Source: Sutcliffiella deserti
GTDB taxonomy: Bacteria; Bacillota; Bacilli; Bacillales; Bacillaceae_I
Direction of reading: 5' to 3'
DNA length: 64,000 bases
NCBI RefSeq assembly: GCF_020037475.1
Contig: NZ_JAIQDB010000003.1
Coordinates: forward strand, 106,918 to 170,917
A program made the translations under genes and the position numbers. Shown here in pieces: positions 53,438 through 61,873 of this stretch. The notes under the pieces are model-generated. The model ran no database searches, had not been told where the DNA came from, and saw only the letters and a program-made list of their open reading frames with translations. Each line of letters opens with the position of its first letter. The first letter of the stretch is position 1.

Positions 53438-53995
53438 CTATTGCTTGTTCCAATCTTTCTTTATTAGTGAATACGAATAATGATCATAGTATTTGCCTTT
53501 ATACAAATGTTTATCTCTATAAATCCCTTCATTTATGAAACCTAAACTTTCTAATGTATTGGAAGACTTTTTGTTTTCCAAAGCTACATATGCATTTATC
53601 CTATTTAGTTTCATGTTACTAAAGCCACTCTCAATTGCTGCAATCAATGCCTCTTTCATATATCCGCATCCCCAAAAGTCATACCACAAATCATAACCTA
53701 TTTCTGCTATATTATTGGTTCTGTCCCATAAATGAAAACCGCAGGTACCAATCTTTTCATTACTGCCTTTTCTCTCTATAACCCATCTATTATATCCTTT
53801 TCCTTCTGGATCGTTATACCACTCTATTAATTCGATAGCATCCTCTTTTTTCGTAAATATTTCTTCATCATATAGAAATTCACATATCTTTTCGTCACTG
53901 AAAAGTTTAAAGATAAAATCGGCATCAGTGTCATTTACATTTCTCAATTTTAATCTATTAGTCTCTAATTCAGGGAAAAACCTTTGCTCGCTCAT
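53438..53995 (-). CDS. GNAT acetyltransferase (RimJ/RimL type)
   Basis: 185 residues from ATG 53993-53995 with AAGGG upstream. LETNRLKLRNVNDTDADFIF near 9-28 is the family N-terminus. IGTCGFHLWDRTNNIAEIGY near 81-100 and GYMKEALIAAI near 108-118 carry the acetyl-CoA site. INAYVALENKKSSNTLESLG follows. It acetylates an amino group on a protein or small molecule; the target is unknown. Confidence 0.9.
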   Translation of the reverse strand: MSEQRFFPELETNRLKLRNVNDTDADFIFKLFSDEKICEFLYDEEIFTKKEDAIELIEWYNDPEGKGYNRWVIERKGSNEKIGTCGFHLWDRTNNIAEIGYDLWYDFWGCGYMKEALIAAIESGFSNMKLNRINAYVALENKKSSNTLESLGFINEGIYRDKHLYKGKYYDHYSYSLIKKDWNKQ

Positions 53996-54082
53996 ACTAA
54001 ACACCCTTCACATTGTTTACTGTCTTATTACGTTAACCGTCCCTGCGCTTCAAGTTCAGATTTTTACTGTTTCACCAATTTA

Positions 54083-54499
54083 CTATTCTTCTTTTCCATG
54101 CAAAGAATATACCTTACCATTTTGGGTTGAGAATGCTCCTACAACCTCGTCACCACTCATTATGACGGCGACAAAAACACTACCTATTCCAAATACATTA
54201 CTTAGTGAATGGTTGTTTACATAAAAAAATTCATGGTGTAATTCTTTATCCGTATAGAGCTCTGGATTGAGATCTTGTACTGATAAGTAATCTCTATAAG
54301 GTTTCTCGTTAATGTCTCTCTTGGAAATATAGTACGGTCCATATTCGCCTTTATTGTATAGAATAAATAATCCTTCTTCTTTTAAATAATTCATAGCAAT
54401 AGTGCTTGACTCAGATAGGTTAGCTAAGTGAACCCACCTAATTCCGAACACGATTACAATTAAACTTAGAATAATAACAAAGAAGCCTCTTAATTTCAT
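54083..54499 (-). CDS. Membrane-anchored extracytoplasmic protein
   Basis: 138 residues from the ATG at 54497-54499, with GAAAGTGGTG upstream. One anchor helix (5-20) and an outside domain with YYISKRDINEKPYRDYLSVQ and a beta-rich end (VFGIGSVFVAVIMSGDEVVG). Family not recognised. Confidence 0.55.
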   Translation of the reverse strand: MKLRGFFVIILSLIVIVFGIRWVHLANLSESSTIAMNYLKEEGLFILYNKGEYGPYYISKRDINEKPYRDYLSVQDLNPELYTDKELHHEFFYVNNHSLSNVFGIGSVFVAVIMSGDEVVGAFSTQNGKVYSLHGKEE

Positions 54500-54509
54500 A
54501 GAACACCAC

Positions 54510-55080
54510 TTTCTACCCCAATCCACAGGGGAGAGATCTTTAGATATAATGACTTCCTCTACTTTGAATACGTTGAGTAGTCAATATAAACTACTCTGTT
54601 ATTAGATAGGTTTCTTCTGTAACTCCCTGTTCCTTCCGTTTCAAGTGCTCGCTTTCCGCGGGGCGGTGCAGGAGTCGATCACCTTCCACTCCAATCCACA
54701 GGGGGGAACACTTTTATATGTGGTGACCTTCTTTACATTGCTCATTTTAGGTTTCCTGTTCCTTTGCGTTTCAGGTGTTCGCTTTCCGCGGGGCGGTGCG
54801 GGAGCCTCCTCGGCTGCGACTGTGGGGTCTCCCGTCTACCGCTACCTCCCGCAGGAGTCGATCACCTGCCACTCCAATCCACAGGAGAGAGCTCTTTAGA
54901 TATAAGGTGATTTTCTCCCTTAAATATGGTGGTTAGTTGTATATAGAATTCTAAGTTTTGTATAGGTGAAACTATTAAAAAGACCTTTAAAGACCACCAT
55001 TTGAACTTGTGGTCCCAGCTGTGAATCGGAACGAAAGGCGGAGACTCCTGCGGGAGATCCGTTCCTTTGCTTCCAAAGTC
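54510..55080. repeat. Cluster of GC-rich Bacillaceae-type repeats
   Basis: CGCTTTCCGCGGGGCGGTGC occurs at 54650 and 54778. The unit CCACTCCAATCCACAGG with a following GAGAG-(A/C)-TCTTTAGATATAA-like tail occurs at 54517, 54690 and 54872. A reversed unit with GGCGGAGACTCCTGCGGGAG lies at 55035. No gene is supported in this stretch. The related copy at 63748-63850 is in the opposite orientation. Confidence 0.8.
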
Positions 55081-55100
55081 CCTCTCTTTTTCGCAGCATT

Positions 55101-55304
55101 TTAATTTTGATTTCTCTGGAACCTTATTTTCTTCTCTACAATAAACGTTAGATAACCCACCCCAAGAAGTCCTATCGCACCGAAAATAACCGCTATAATA
55201 TCAAGTTTAGAAGCATTAAAGTTAATAAACATTGCAAAAAAATTAATAACGACAACCAATAAGAATAACCAGTGTGAAAATCTTGAAAATAATTGCTTCA
55301 TCAT
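55101..55304 (-). CDS. Small two-helix membrane protein
   Basis: 67 residues, membrane helices at about 11-28 and 36-55, then a basic tail (EKKIRFQRNQ). Two adjacent ATG codons; GAGGTGG upstream. Family not recognised. Confidence 0.6.
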   Translation of the reverse strand: MMKQLFSRFSHWLFLLVVVINFFAMFINFNASKLDIIAVIFGAIGLLGVGYLTFIVEKKIRFQRNQN

Positions 55305-55361
55305 TTGCCACCTCTGAATTTAACAGGTTAATTTTAATTTTCATCTTCCATAATTCTGTCT

Positions 55362-55404
55362 CGCTAGCAAAGAAGCGACTGCCTTTGCTAAGCAATCGCT
55401 CCCG
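55362..55404. repeat. Intergenic hairpin repeat (short type), third copy
   Basis: AAGAAGCGACTGCCTTTGC pairs loosely with GCAATCGCTCCC, as in 30262-30316. It lies 24 bp after the stop of the gene at 55428 and likely ends it. Confidence 0.6.
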
Positions 55405-55427
55405 AGTGTTTAACAATACCAGTGTAG

Positions 55428-55829
55428 TTAAATGGTGGTTAGCCCGAATATACCAAACTGCCAGATTATGATTCCGAAGATAATAAATAACATTCCTTCT
55501 CCGATACATAATACGAAATATCTAGATTCCTCTTCTTCCTTCCACCAAAAAAATGCTTCAATAACTGAAAATAACGCAATAATTATCAAACAGAGTCCAA
55601 AGAATAACATCTGTGAAATAATTTCTAGATGTTGAAGGTAAAAAAGGAATGCCAAAATAGGAAATATGATAACACCTATAATCATATTAATGATTTTGTG
55701 TTTCTTGTTAACGAATTCCTCATGATAAGGCTCTTCTTTTACCTTGAATATCTTTATAAGAACGACCTTCAATACAAATTTTAAACAATAAAATATTGCT
55801 CCAAATAGTAACAGTTTTGTAATGACCAT
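55428..55829 (-). CDS. Four-helix membrane protein
   Basis: 133 residues with membrane helices at about 6-23, 48-65, 70-92 and 108-130, and a short cytoplasmic loop with KIFKVKEEPYHEEFVNKKHK. AGGAGG precedes the ATG. Family not recognised. Confidence 0.6.
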   Translation of the reverse strand: MVITKLLLFGAIFYCLKFVLKVVLIKIFKVKEEPYHEEFVNKKHKIINMIIGVIIFPILAFLFYLQHLEIISQMLFFGLCLIIIALFSVIEAFFWWKEEEESRYFVLCIGEGMLFIIFGIIIWQFGIFGLTTI

Positions 55830-55886
55830 CTATTCCTCCTCTAATATTCTTTTCTATATATCTCAAATCCTTTGTTCAGTTAGAAG

Positions 55887-55968
55887 TGCCTATTGCTTAA
55901 TACCAATTATTTCAAATATCAGATATTAACTCAAGATATATTTTCCATAAAAAAAGAAGCTTACTAAA
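55887..55968 (-). repeat. Cassette-boundary repeat, partial copy 7
   Basis: GCCTATTGCTTAATACCAAT to AAAAAAAGAAGCTTACT; the hairpin arm is then interrupted. A displaced hairpin half (TTGTTCCAGATAAGCTCC) follows at 56052-56070, as if about 80 bp had been inserted into a copy. Confidence 0.75.
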
Positions 55969-56110
55969 GTCTTATTTTTAATATTCTATGTAGGTTGTAC
56001 AAAAAAACCCTTGCTCAATAAATGCCAGATAACCACAAAAAAGGAGCATACCTTGTTCCAGATAAGCTCCTAGATAACGGAAAAGCCACTATTATTAAAT
56101 CAGGTTTAAT

Positions 56111-56827
56111 TCAATGAAAACTATCCAATTTTCTTAAGAACCCTTTGATTATCTGAAGAAAATCATCTTTATTTGGCTCCCAAAGCTCATGTCCAGAATC
56201 CATCAATTCAACAACTTCAACATTTTGAAGATTTTCCCTATATCTTTCAGCTTCACTATCTTTTAAGAGAGACCCTTCAGTTCCCCCCTTAATAATTAAT
56301 ACGGGAACATTTATTGTAGATAATTCACCATATAGATCAATGGGTTTAGACTCTTTTTGAATTCCCTCAACAACATGTTTCATCTCTTTTTTGATGTAGC
56401 TACGACTAAGAATTCTTTCTGACCAAGCTTTTGGTATTGCTGGGTATTTTGCAGGATAATCACAAATAATTAATCCTTTAATATCTGAATGACTAGAAGC
56501 AAATTTTATAGAATATGGAACTCCCATTGAATATGACATTAAACAATATTCACGAACTTTACTCTGTAATATTACCGAATGAATATCTTTTACATGGTGC
56601 TCAAAGGAATAACCGCTAGCTGGAGACTCACTGTTCCCACGTCCCCGTAGGCTCATTGATATAATTCCTCTTGGTTCTAACTCTCTTAATAAGTCCGTTG
56701 ATTGCTCAGCGTAATTTAATGCACCAGGTACATAAACTAAAGGGGTTAAGAGTTTATTATAGTTGGTGCTTTGTAGGTAATGAATCTTTGCTTCCTCGGA
56801 GTTTGCCCATTTATTCGAAAAATCCAT
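56111..56827 (-). CDS. Alpha/beta hydrolase
   Basis: 238 residues. TPLVYVPGALNYAEQS near 29-44 holds the oxyanion strand. RGRGNSESP near 61-69 is the loop typical of this fold. The nucleophile elbow is CLMSYSMGVPYSI near 93-105 (Ser-x-Ser-x-Gly instead of Gly-x-Ser-x-Gly). A late strand VPVLIIKGGTEGSLL leads to the catalytic acid region, and MDSGHELW near 215 carries the His. Substrate unknown. Confidence 0.87.
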   Translation of the reverse strand: MDFSNKWANSEEAKIHYLQSTNYNKLLTPLVYVPGALNYAEQSTDLLRELEPRGIISMSLRGRGNSESPASGYSFEHHVKDIHSVILQSKVREYCLMSYSMGVPYSIKFASSHSDIKGLIICDYPAKYPAIPKAWSERILSRSYIKKEMKHVVEGIQKESKPIDLYGELSTINVPVLIIKGGTEGSLLKDSEAERYRENLQNVEVVELMDSGHELWEPNKDDFLQIIKGFLRKLDSFH

Positions 56828-56959
56828 AACTTCACCTCTATTGTTAAGAATTAATTCAACACATTAACGTAATCTATATCTGCCCGACTCTTAAGCATGA
56901 AATGACTCACTGTGCTGCAATCGCTCCAGATAGTGGAATAAGCAAGATTCAAATAGAAA

Positions 56960-57097
56960 CTATTCTTTATCTGATTTACCCATTGTTATGTCATCAAATG
57001 GAGTATAGTTGTTACTGGGTAATTTTCTCTTCCTTATGGCTTTAAATATTGAAAATCCAACTACAAGCACTACAAATCCGATGAAAAAATATGCCAA
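56960..57097 (-). CDS. Small single-pass membrane peptide, TTG start
   Basis: 45 residues from TTG 57095-57097, with GGAGGGG 7 nt upstream. One membrane helix (2-18), then basic KAIRKRKLP and an acidic end (DDITMGKSDKE). A short-type intergenic hairpin (CTGTGCTGCAATCGCTCC) follows at 56912. Function unknown. Confidence 0.55.
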   Translation of the reverse strand: MAYFFIGFVVLVVGFSIFKAIRKRKLPSNNYTPFDDITMGKSDKE

Positions 57098-57159
57098 AAA
57101 AAACCCCTCCAATTTCTAATATAGGTAGTTATCCTTTTGAACAATCGCTCCCATTTACT

Positions 57160-57444
57160 TCAATAGTGTTCTTTTTTCAAATAACGATCATATCTTGCTT
57201 CCATTGTAATCCAACTTCCGATTCCATATGTTAAACCGAATACAAACGAGAACCAAAGGTACCCATAAATATCTAGAAAGTCCTCTTGGTAAAGATCTAG
57301 TGCAAGTTGAGTGAGAAAGGAAACACTTCCACATAGTAATAATCCGTGTAAGAATATGTATTTCCATTTCCCTAATCTCCTTTCTTTCTCCCATTTCTTC
57401 CATCGTTTCTCTTTATTAAAAATATTTATCCCCCCCATTAACAC
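57160..57444 (-). CDS. Small two-helix membrane protein with uncertain start
   Basis: Up to 94 residues. A very basic start (KRWKKWEKERRLGKWKY), two membrane helices (about 27-45 and 58-80), and a basic end. The ATG codons at 57442 and 57436 precede a GGGGGGG tract that looks like the ribosome binding site; after it only ATA and ATT fit. The start is therefore unclear, as for the gene at 44114. Confidence 0.55.
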   Translation of the reverse strand: MLMGGINIFNKEKRWKKWEKERRLGKWKYIFLHGLLLCGSVSFLTQLALDLYQEDFLDIYGYLWFSFVFGLTYGIGSWITMEARYDRYLKKEHY

Positions 57445-57546
57445 TTCATTTCTACATTGTGTGAATAATTCTCTTGTTCTACTATCCTGCCCTTAAATTG
57501 AATAACATCTTAAAAACCACCAGCAGTAGCTCACATGCCTTCTCAT

Positions 57547-57918
57547 TTAGCCAATAAATACTGTTTTTTCGTCAACAAAACAAATTGGATTACCAAAAGG
57601 GTCTTTAACATAAAATGTCTTTTCCCCCCACGGTTGTGTTGTTATTGAATCCTCTATAAATGAACAATACGAATCTCTAAATTTATTATATATGTGTTCA
57701 AGATTAGAGACAGATATATAAATATGATCAGGATTAGGCTTCGGTTCGAAATTATCACCATCTGCGTTTGGATCAAAGCATGCTAAAATCGTCCCTCCAC
57801 AATTAAAATAATGCCTTCCATTTGAGACTCTATTCCCCTCCATATTTAATATTTCACCATAAAATTCAGTTGCTTTTTCAATGCTCGACACAGGAATGAT
57901 AACTCTGTACAATTTCAT
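57547..57918 (-). CDS. VOC (glyoxalase) family protein
   Basis: 123 residues in two paired modules. VIIPVSSIEKATEFYGEILN near 7-26 is the first strand-helix. HYFNCGGTILACFDP near 37-51 and DHIYISVSNLEHIYNKF near 65-81 follow. ERTFY-like KTFYVKDPFGNPICFVDE near 100-117 carries the last metal-ligand position. It is more typical of the family than the protein at 30359. Substrate unknown. GGGGG lies ahead of the ATG. Confidence 0.88.
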   Translation of the reverse strand: MKLYRVIIPVSSIEKATEFYGEILNMEGNRVSNGRHYFNCGGTILACFDPNADGDNFEPKPNPDHIYISVSNLEHIYNKFRDSYCSFIEDSITTQPWGEKTFYVKDPFGNPICFVDEKTVFIG

Positions 57919-58008
57919 ATTTTAATCCCCCTTGTTTAGTTAGCCTTCTAGTATCTCTTTCGTTTAGAAGCAGGGAGATAGAACAATGTGTTCCTCCCTA
58001 CCGACCAG

Positions 58009-58506
58009 TCATTTCAGTTCAACTCTCGTACCTGCCATCAAATCACCTAGGTGACGTCTATCTTTTCTGAATAACCCCATTAAGAGCAAAACCAATCCAA
58101 GCAGTGATCCTGCATTAGTAATGATAATTGCCGCCATATCAAACTCACTATACATGCCATGAATCACACCTACATGTCCTAATTGCCATGGTATGAACTT
58201 TATGACGTTTCTCATTAAACTTGAGCTGAATCTTTCATTGATAAAAGTTACTTTTAATCCAGCCACCCTCTTTCCAATCGAACCTTTTTTATAAAAATCG
58301 AGATAGGAAAATAGTAAGATGATTGGGATCACGGATGTCAGTGTTGCTATTAGTTGTGCTTGGATTTCAGTATATGCTGGAATTCCGTCCAGAATAAGAA
58401 AGCTAATTGCTAAATTGGCAAGTAATAATAGAAGCAGGTAAACAACGATTACTAAGTAATCTACTATTAGTTCTGTTAGACGTTTTTTTATTGGTATGTT
58501 GTTCAT
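58009..58506 (-). CDS. RDD family membrane protein
   Basis: 165 residues with four membrane helices. The family Arg-Asp-Asp is altered: the first helix reads RLTELIVDYLVIVVYLL near 9-25, with D17 kept. KKGSIGKRVAGLKVTFINER near 73-92 is the RDD signature (G-S-x-G-K-x-x-x-G-L). DLMAGTRV near the C-terminus completes the pattern. Some members act in Na+ or compatible-solute-linked transport; others are unknown. Confidence 0.85.
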   Translation of the reverse strand: MNNIPIKKRLTELIVDYLVIVVYLLLLLLANLAISFLILDGIPAYTEIQAQLIATLTSVIPIILLFSYLDFYKKGSIGKRVAGLKVTFINERFSSSLMRNVIKFIPWQLGHVGVIHGMYSEFDMAAIIITNAGSLLGLVLLLMGLFRKDRRHLGDLMAGTRVELK

Positions 58507-58655
58507 TTGACACCTCCAGGGGATAGTAATAAATACAATGTGATTCCCCCTTTTATTCTATGGTCCTGTAAATATTATCTATTAATCGTATAACAAGAAG
58601 GGAATTTATGCTAATGTATTTTTAAGAAATATAGTTGGCTAAAGGAGGAATTCAT

Positions 58656-59126
58656 TTGTTACATAAAATGAAAAAAGCAGAATTAAGGACCAAAGATGAT
58701 ATTTGGAATGCGATGGTATTCTTATTGAGTGACTATGATTTCCCGACTGACAATGAAACTGCTAATAAAGCGCGTATGGTGTACCATTATTACTCGGAGC
58801 TTGAAAGTGCAGGTCATGAGGGACTGTTCAATTGGTGCTCTTCGGATATAGAAGAGTTAGGTGCTGCCCGTTACTTCGAAAAGCTTGTTCGTGCTCTTAA
58901 AGAAATTAACGCCCAAGATTATGCTTTAATAGAAGAAAAATATGGCGTGCAGTTATGGAAGCTGTTTCAAGCATTAGAAAACGAAGAGATCCCTGAAGAA
59001 GAATTCTATAACATTATTGAAAAGGCAGATAACGAATATTGGCAGCTTAATGGAAAAATCGGAGAACTCTTAGAGACCTATTTTGTTAATATCCATAAGG
59101 AATTTATTGAAGTGATTGATGATTGA
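58656..59126 (+). CDS. DUF4375-like (DMP19-type) protein
   Basis: 156 residues from TTG 58656-58658, with AAAGGAGG 7 nt upstream. An all-helical, acidic protein. VYHYYSELESAGHEGLFNW near 39-57 and EELGAARYFEKLVRALKEIN near 61-80 have the spacing of DUF4375. It probably acts in the cytosol; no activity is established. The 3' end coincides with the right end of an IS605-type element: the TGA stop lies in the TTGAC preceding the element's terminal hairpin. Confidence 0.65.
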   Translation: MLHKMKKAELRTKDDIWNAMVFLLSDYDFPTDNETANKARMVYHYYSELESAGHEGLFNWCSSDIEELGAARYFEKLVRALKEINAQDYALIEEKYGVQLWKLFQALENEEIPEEEFYNIIEKADNEYWQLNGKIGELLETYFVNIHKEFIEVIDD

Positions 59127-59299
59127 CACTCCCACAGCTAAAGCAATGGGATTCTGAAGTGCTAAAGCGTTCGCTGTCCATTTCTGTTTTGAACTAGCCT
59201 CCCGTTAAGGGCGGTGTCATCAGCCCGTCCTGTTTCGTTCTATATACTTACGATATACATGTACCTAACAGGCGGTGTTACTGTTACCATAACACTAGT
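59124..59299 (-). mobile_element. IS605-family right end and omega-RNA-like region
   Basis: GACACTCCCACAGCTAAAGC with AATGGGATTC is the typical terminal hairpin of an IS200/IS605 right end. Upstream on the minus strand are CCGCCTGTTAGGTAC and CACCGCCCTTAACGGGAGGC, the conserved structured 3' segment that in TnpB systems forms the guide (omega) RNA scaffold. The left end and most of tnpB are missing. Confidence 0.75.
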
Positions 59300-59498
59300 T
59301 TAAGCTGCTTTTTTATTCTTTTTCTTTGATAAGCCACTTACAGCTTTAGATATGTTGATTCCTGCGTTTAAATCAGCATGGCTTACGTATCCACACTTTT
59401 TACATTTGAATTTATGTCTGTTTTTATTGCTTTTTTCAACATGACCGCATTTACACGTCTTCGATGTATTCTGAGGATTTACATTGGGTATTAAGAAA
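59300..59498 (-). pseudogene. tnpB: 3' end of an IS605-type tnpB
   Basis: The frame ending TAA 59300-59302 reads VNPQNTSKTCKCGHVEKSNK, then FKCKKCGYVSHADLNAGINI and a Lys-rich tail. This is the zinc ribbon and the last RuvC segment (HADLNA) of TnpB. The first ribbon knuckle is Cys-x-Cys instead of Cys-x2-Cys, so a codon may be lost. The 5' part is gone; unrelated sequence begins near 59500. Confidence 0.85.
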
Positions 59499-59582
59499 CT
59501 TACGCTTTTGGGGAAAGGTAGAGAAGCAAGTGAGACGGATCCCCCGCTCCCTTTGAAGTTAGAAAAAATGGGAGATCCGTGC

Positions 59583-60326
59583 CTAAACCATGCGATCTAG
59601 TTTCCACACAAAGGCACGAATCGATGGTGCATATAAAAGCAACGGATCACTATCGAAATAGGGTGCCGGTAGAAATGGGGCAATCTTATTGATTTTGATA
59701 TCTGCTTCTGCTTGTTGGAGTTCCCACGGCATATGATGTATGTCTCCTCGATAAACATGCTTGCCCTTAGTTGTCCACAAACAGTATCGAGCTGTTAACC
59801 AATCTTCAATGCTTCCCTTTGTAGCAGTAAAGACCGGCGATGTTGGGCGATACGCAACATGAAAGCTTGCACCTGGATATCCTCGATGGGTTCGTTCACT
59901 TTTAAAATCAATCAGTCCACTTACCTCTGTCATTCTCATGTCTGCATTAACGTATGGTAAGGAGAATAATCGTCGTGCACCAGCTACAGCTAGCTTATGA
60001 TTTGCATCTAGTGTGAAAAAATAAACACCTGGCACCCCATTATATTTCACATAGGTCCGCACATTTAATTCTAGAAATGACTTAGCATAAGGAACCTGTG
60101 GCAAGCCGTGCATCCTAATATTATTCATCGCAAATGGAACAAGACCAATCCAGGCCGTACCTTCAAATGTGTCTAGCTCAAGCGCGGACGGTAGATGCTT
60201 TTTAAGTTCTTTAACTGGAATAGGCCAATGCATAAATAGCAATTGGTCCCAATCTTGTTTCATAAGCCACGGACTCTTTGGAAGCGGAAATGGACGATGA
60301 TCAACTTCATTTAGTTCGTGATTCAT
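59583..60326 (-). CDS. DUF2071 (YqjF-like) protein
   Basis: 247 residues from the ATG at 60324-60326, with GGGGG 9-13 nt upstream; the earlier starts lack spacing. LLFMHWPIPVKELKKHLPSA and LELDTFEGTAWIGLVPFAMN near 40-59 are the hallmark of the family, followed by ELNVRTYVKYNGVPGVYFF near 84-102. The fold is a single beta-barrel related to acetoacetate decarboxylase. Activity unknown. Confidence 0.9.
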   Translation of the reverse strand: MNHELNEVDHRPFPLPKSPWLMKQDWDQLLFMHWPIPVKELKKHLPSALELDTFEGTAWIGLVPFAMNNIRMHGLPQVPYAKSFLELNVRTYVKYNGVPGVYFFTLDANHKLAVAGARRLFSLPYVNADMRMTEVSGLIDFKSERTHRGYPGASFHVAYRPTSPVFTATKGSIEDWLTARYCLWTTKGKHVYRGDIHHMPWELQQAEADIKINKIAPFLPAPYFDSDPLLLYAPSIRAFVWKLDRMV

Positions 60327-60570
60327 TTTATTCATCCCCCGATCAATCAATTTTCAGTTCAGACCTTTACTTAATACCAATACTCTCTAATTTCCATTAT
60401 TTCCACAATAAGATATTTTTTCAAGGGCAACTAATCAATAGGACCGTCCCTCTCACTCTAACGCCATTGTTCTGTAAAATAGAATTATTTTTAACCTGTA
60501 AGAAATTTTTATATTTTTAACAAGTTAGGTAAAAAATATAAAAATCTCAGGGAAGTGTAGGAGGGGAAAA

Positions 60571-61872
60571 ATGCCATTTCAATCAGTCAATTCAAATAAG
60601 ACACAATTAAGAATATTACTATTCGGTGTTCTTCTTTCTCACTTAGGTACTTATATGGTGCTGCCTATTTTACCTATTTACTTAAAAATACATAAGGGCC
60701 TTGATATAAGTAGCATTGGAATAATATTAGCGGTAACACCATTTGCGTTCCAAGCAGGTAGTCTATCAGGGGGGTTTTTAGCGGATCGCATTGGAAGACG
60801 GACAGTGATTGCAATTGGGGCTTGGATAAACGCTCTGGCACTTAGTGGCTACGCGATAGTGAATCAAGTTTCGTTGCTGATTTTGGTTGCCTTAATAAGC
60901 GGTATTGGGATTGGGCTAAATGCTCCTTCCACTAAAGCTGCCATCTCCGTTGTGGCCTCATCGGATAAAAATAAAACAACGGCTTTTTCCTTAAGAGGAA
61001 TTGCTGCCAGTATAGGAACAGCACTTGCTGGGTTGTTAACCTACTTTGTGCTGGGGGGCTCATCTTCCGTTGTATTTTTTGTAGCATCCGGTCTCTATGT
61101 AGTACTGGGCATTATCACTTGGCTGTTTTTACAAAAAGGATGTGGAGATGAAGATTGTACTCCAGTTTCAATAAAGGAATATAAAGAAATCGGTAAAAAT
61201 CATGCTTTTATCCTATTTTCCATAGTCATGGTTTTTGTTTGGGCACTATATACCCAACTTTCGATCAGCCTGCCTCTTCGTGCTGAAAGTATATTGCCAG
61301 ACCCCGGTGTAGTTAGTTTAATTTGGACGATTAATAGTATCCTTGTTATTTTATTACAAACCCTTATCACAAGAAGGATTATCGATAAGATACACCCGAT
61401 GTTTTCAATAGCTGCCGGTAGTCTCTTCTTAGGGATAGGTCTCGGAACGATTTATTTTTCCACCAATTTTTATTGGCTTATCTTAAGTGGTGCCATTTTC
61501 ATTATTGGTGAGATGTTGTTTGTCCCAACCATGGATATAACTATTACACGACTTGGGACGGCCAAATTGATAGGAGCATTTTTTGGCTTATCTAATTTTG
61601 TTTCTGGGCTGGGGGAAGGTGCAGGGAAATTTTTAGGCGGACAATTATTAAGTGTAGGAACATCTTCTGCAGCTCCTTGGTTGTTATACTGCCTATATGG
61701 CGTGATCATTTCTCTTGTCCTCGTTGCCCTTAGATACTGGAAGCCTTTACGAACTGTACTTGATAAGAAAGAAGATATGATTAAAGATGAACGAAGTAAG
61801 TTCCACAACTTTGAAAATCAATTCACCAACTTTTCAGATTGGTTTTTAGGAAGAAGAAAACGGACACCATAG
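60571..61872 (+). CDS. MFS drug/metabolite exporter
   Basis: 433 residues with twelve membrane helices. Motif A GGFLADRIGRRTV near 70-82 follows the second helix. HLGTYMVLPILPIYL near 26-40 is typical of DHA1 exporters. GIGIGLNAPSTKAAISV near 110-126 is the motif C region. The cytoplasmic C-terminus is charged (LDKKEDMIKDERSKF). AGGAGGGG precedes the ATG. It resembles the YfkF/YttB-type Bacillus exporters; substrate unknown. A palindromic terminator follows directly. Confidence 0.92.
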   Translation: MPFQSVNSNKTQLRILLFGVLLSHLGTYMVLPILPIYLKIHKGLDISSIGIILAVTPFAFQAGSLSGGFLADRIGRRTVIAIGAWINALALSGYAIVNQVSLLILVALISGIGIGLNAPSTKAAISVVASSDKNKTTAFSLRGIAASIGTALAGLLTYFVLGGSSSVVFFVASGLYVVLGIITWLFLQKGCGDEDCTPVSIKEYKEIGKNHAFILFSIVMVFVWALYTQLSISLPLRAESILPDPGVVSLIWTINSILVILLQTLITRRIIDKIHPMFSIAAGSLFLGIGLGTIYFSTNFYWLILSGAIFIIGEMLFVPTMDITITRLGTAKLIGAFFGLSNFVSGLGEGAGKFLGGQLLSVGTSSAAPWLLYCLYGVIISLVLVALRYWKPLRTVLDKKEDMIKDERSKFHNFENQFTNFSDWFLGRRKRTP

Positions 61873-61873
61873 T

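Noticed and set aside
54645..54899. Open frame reading PRGGAGASSA
   Set aside because: It is a translation of the GC-rich repeat; a similar frame appears at 63676-63870 from the reverse copy. No ribosome binding site.
28700..57500. Classical integron with attC sites
   Set aside because: The repeats do not have paired RYYYAAC/GTTRRRY core sites in a consistent place, and no integrase or attI is visible. Only the cassette-like layout is claimed.
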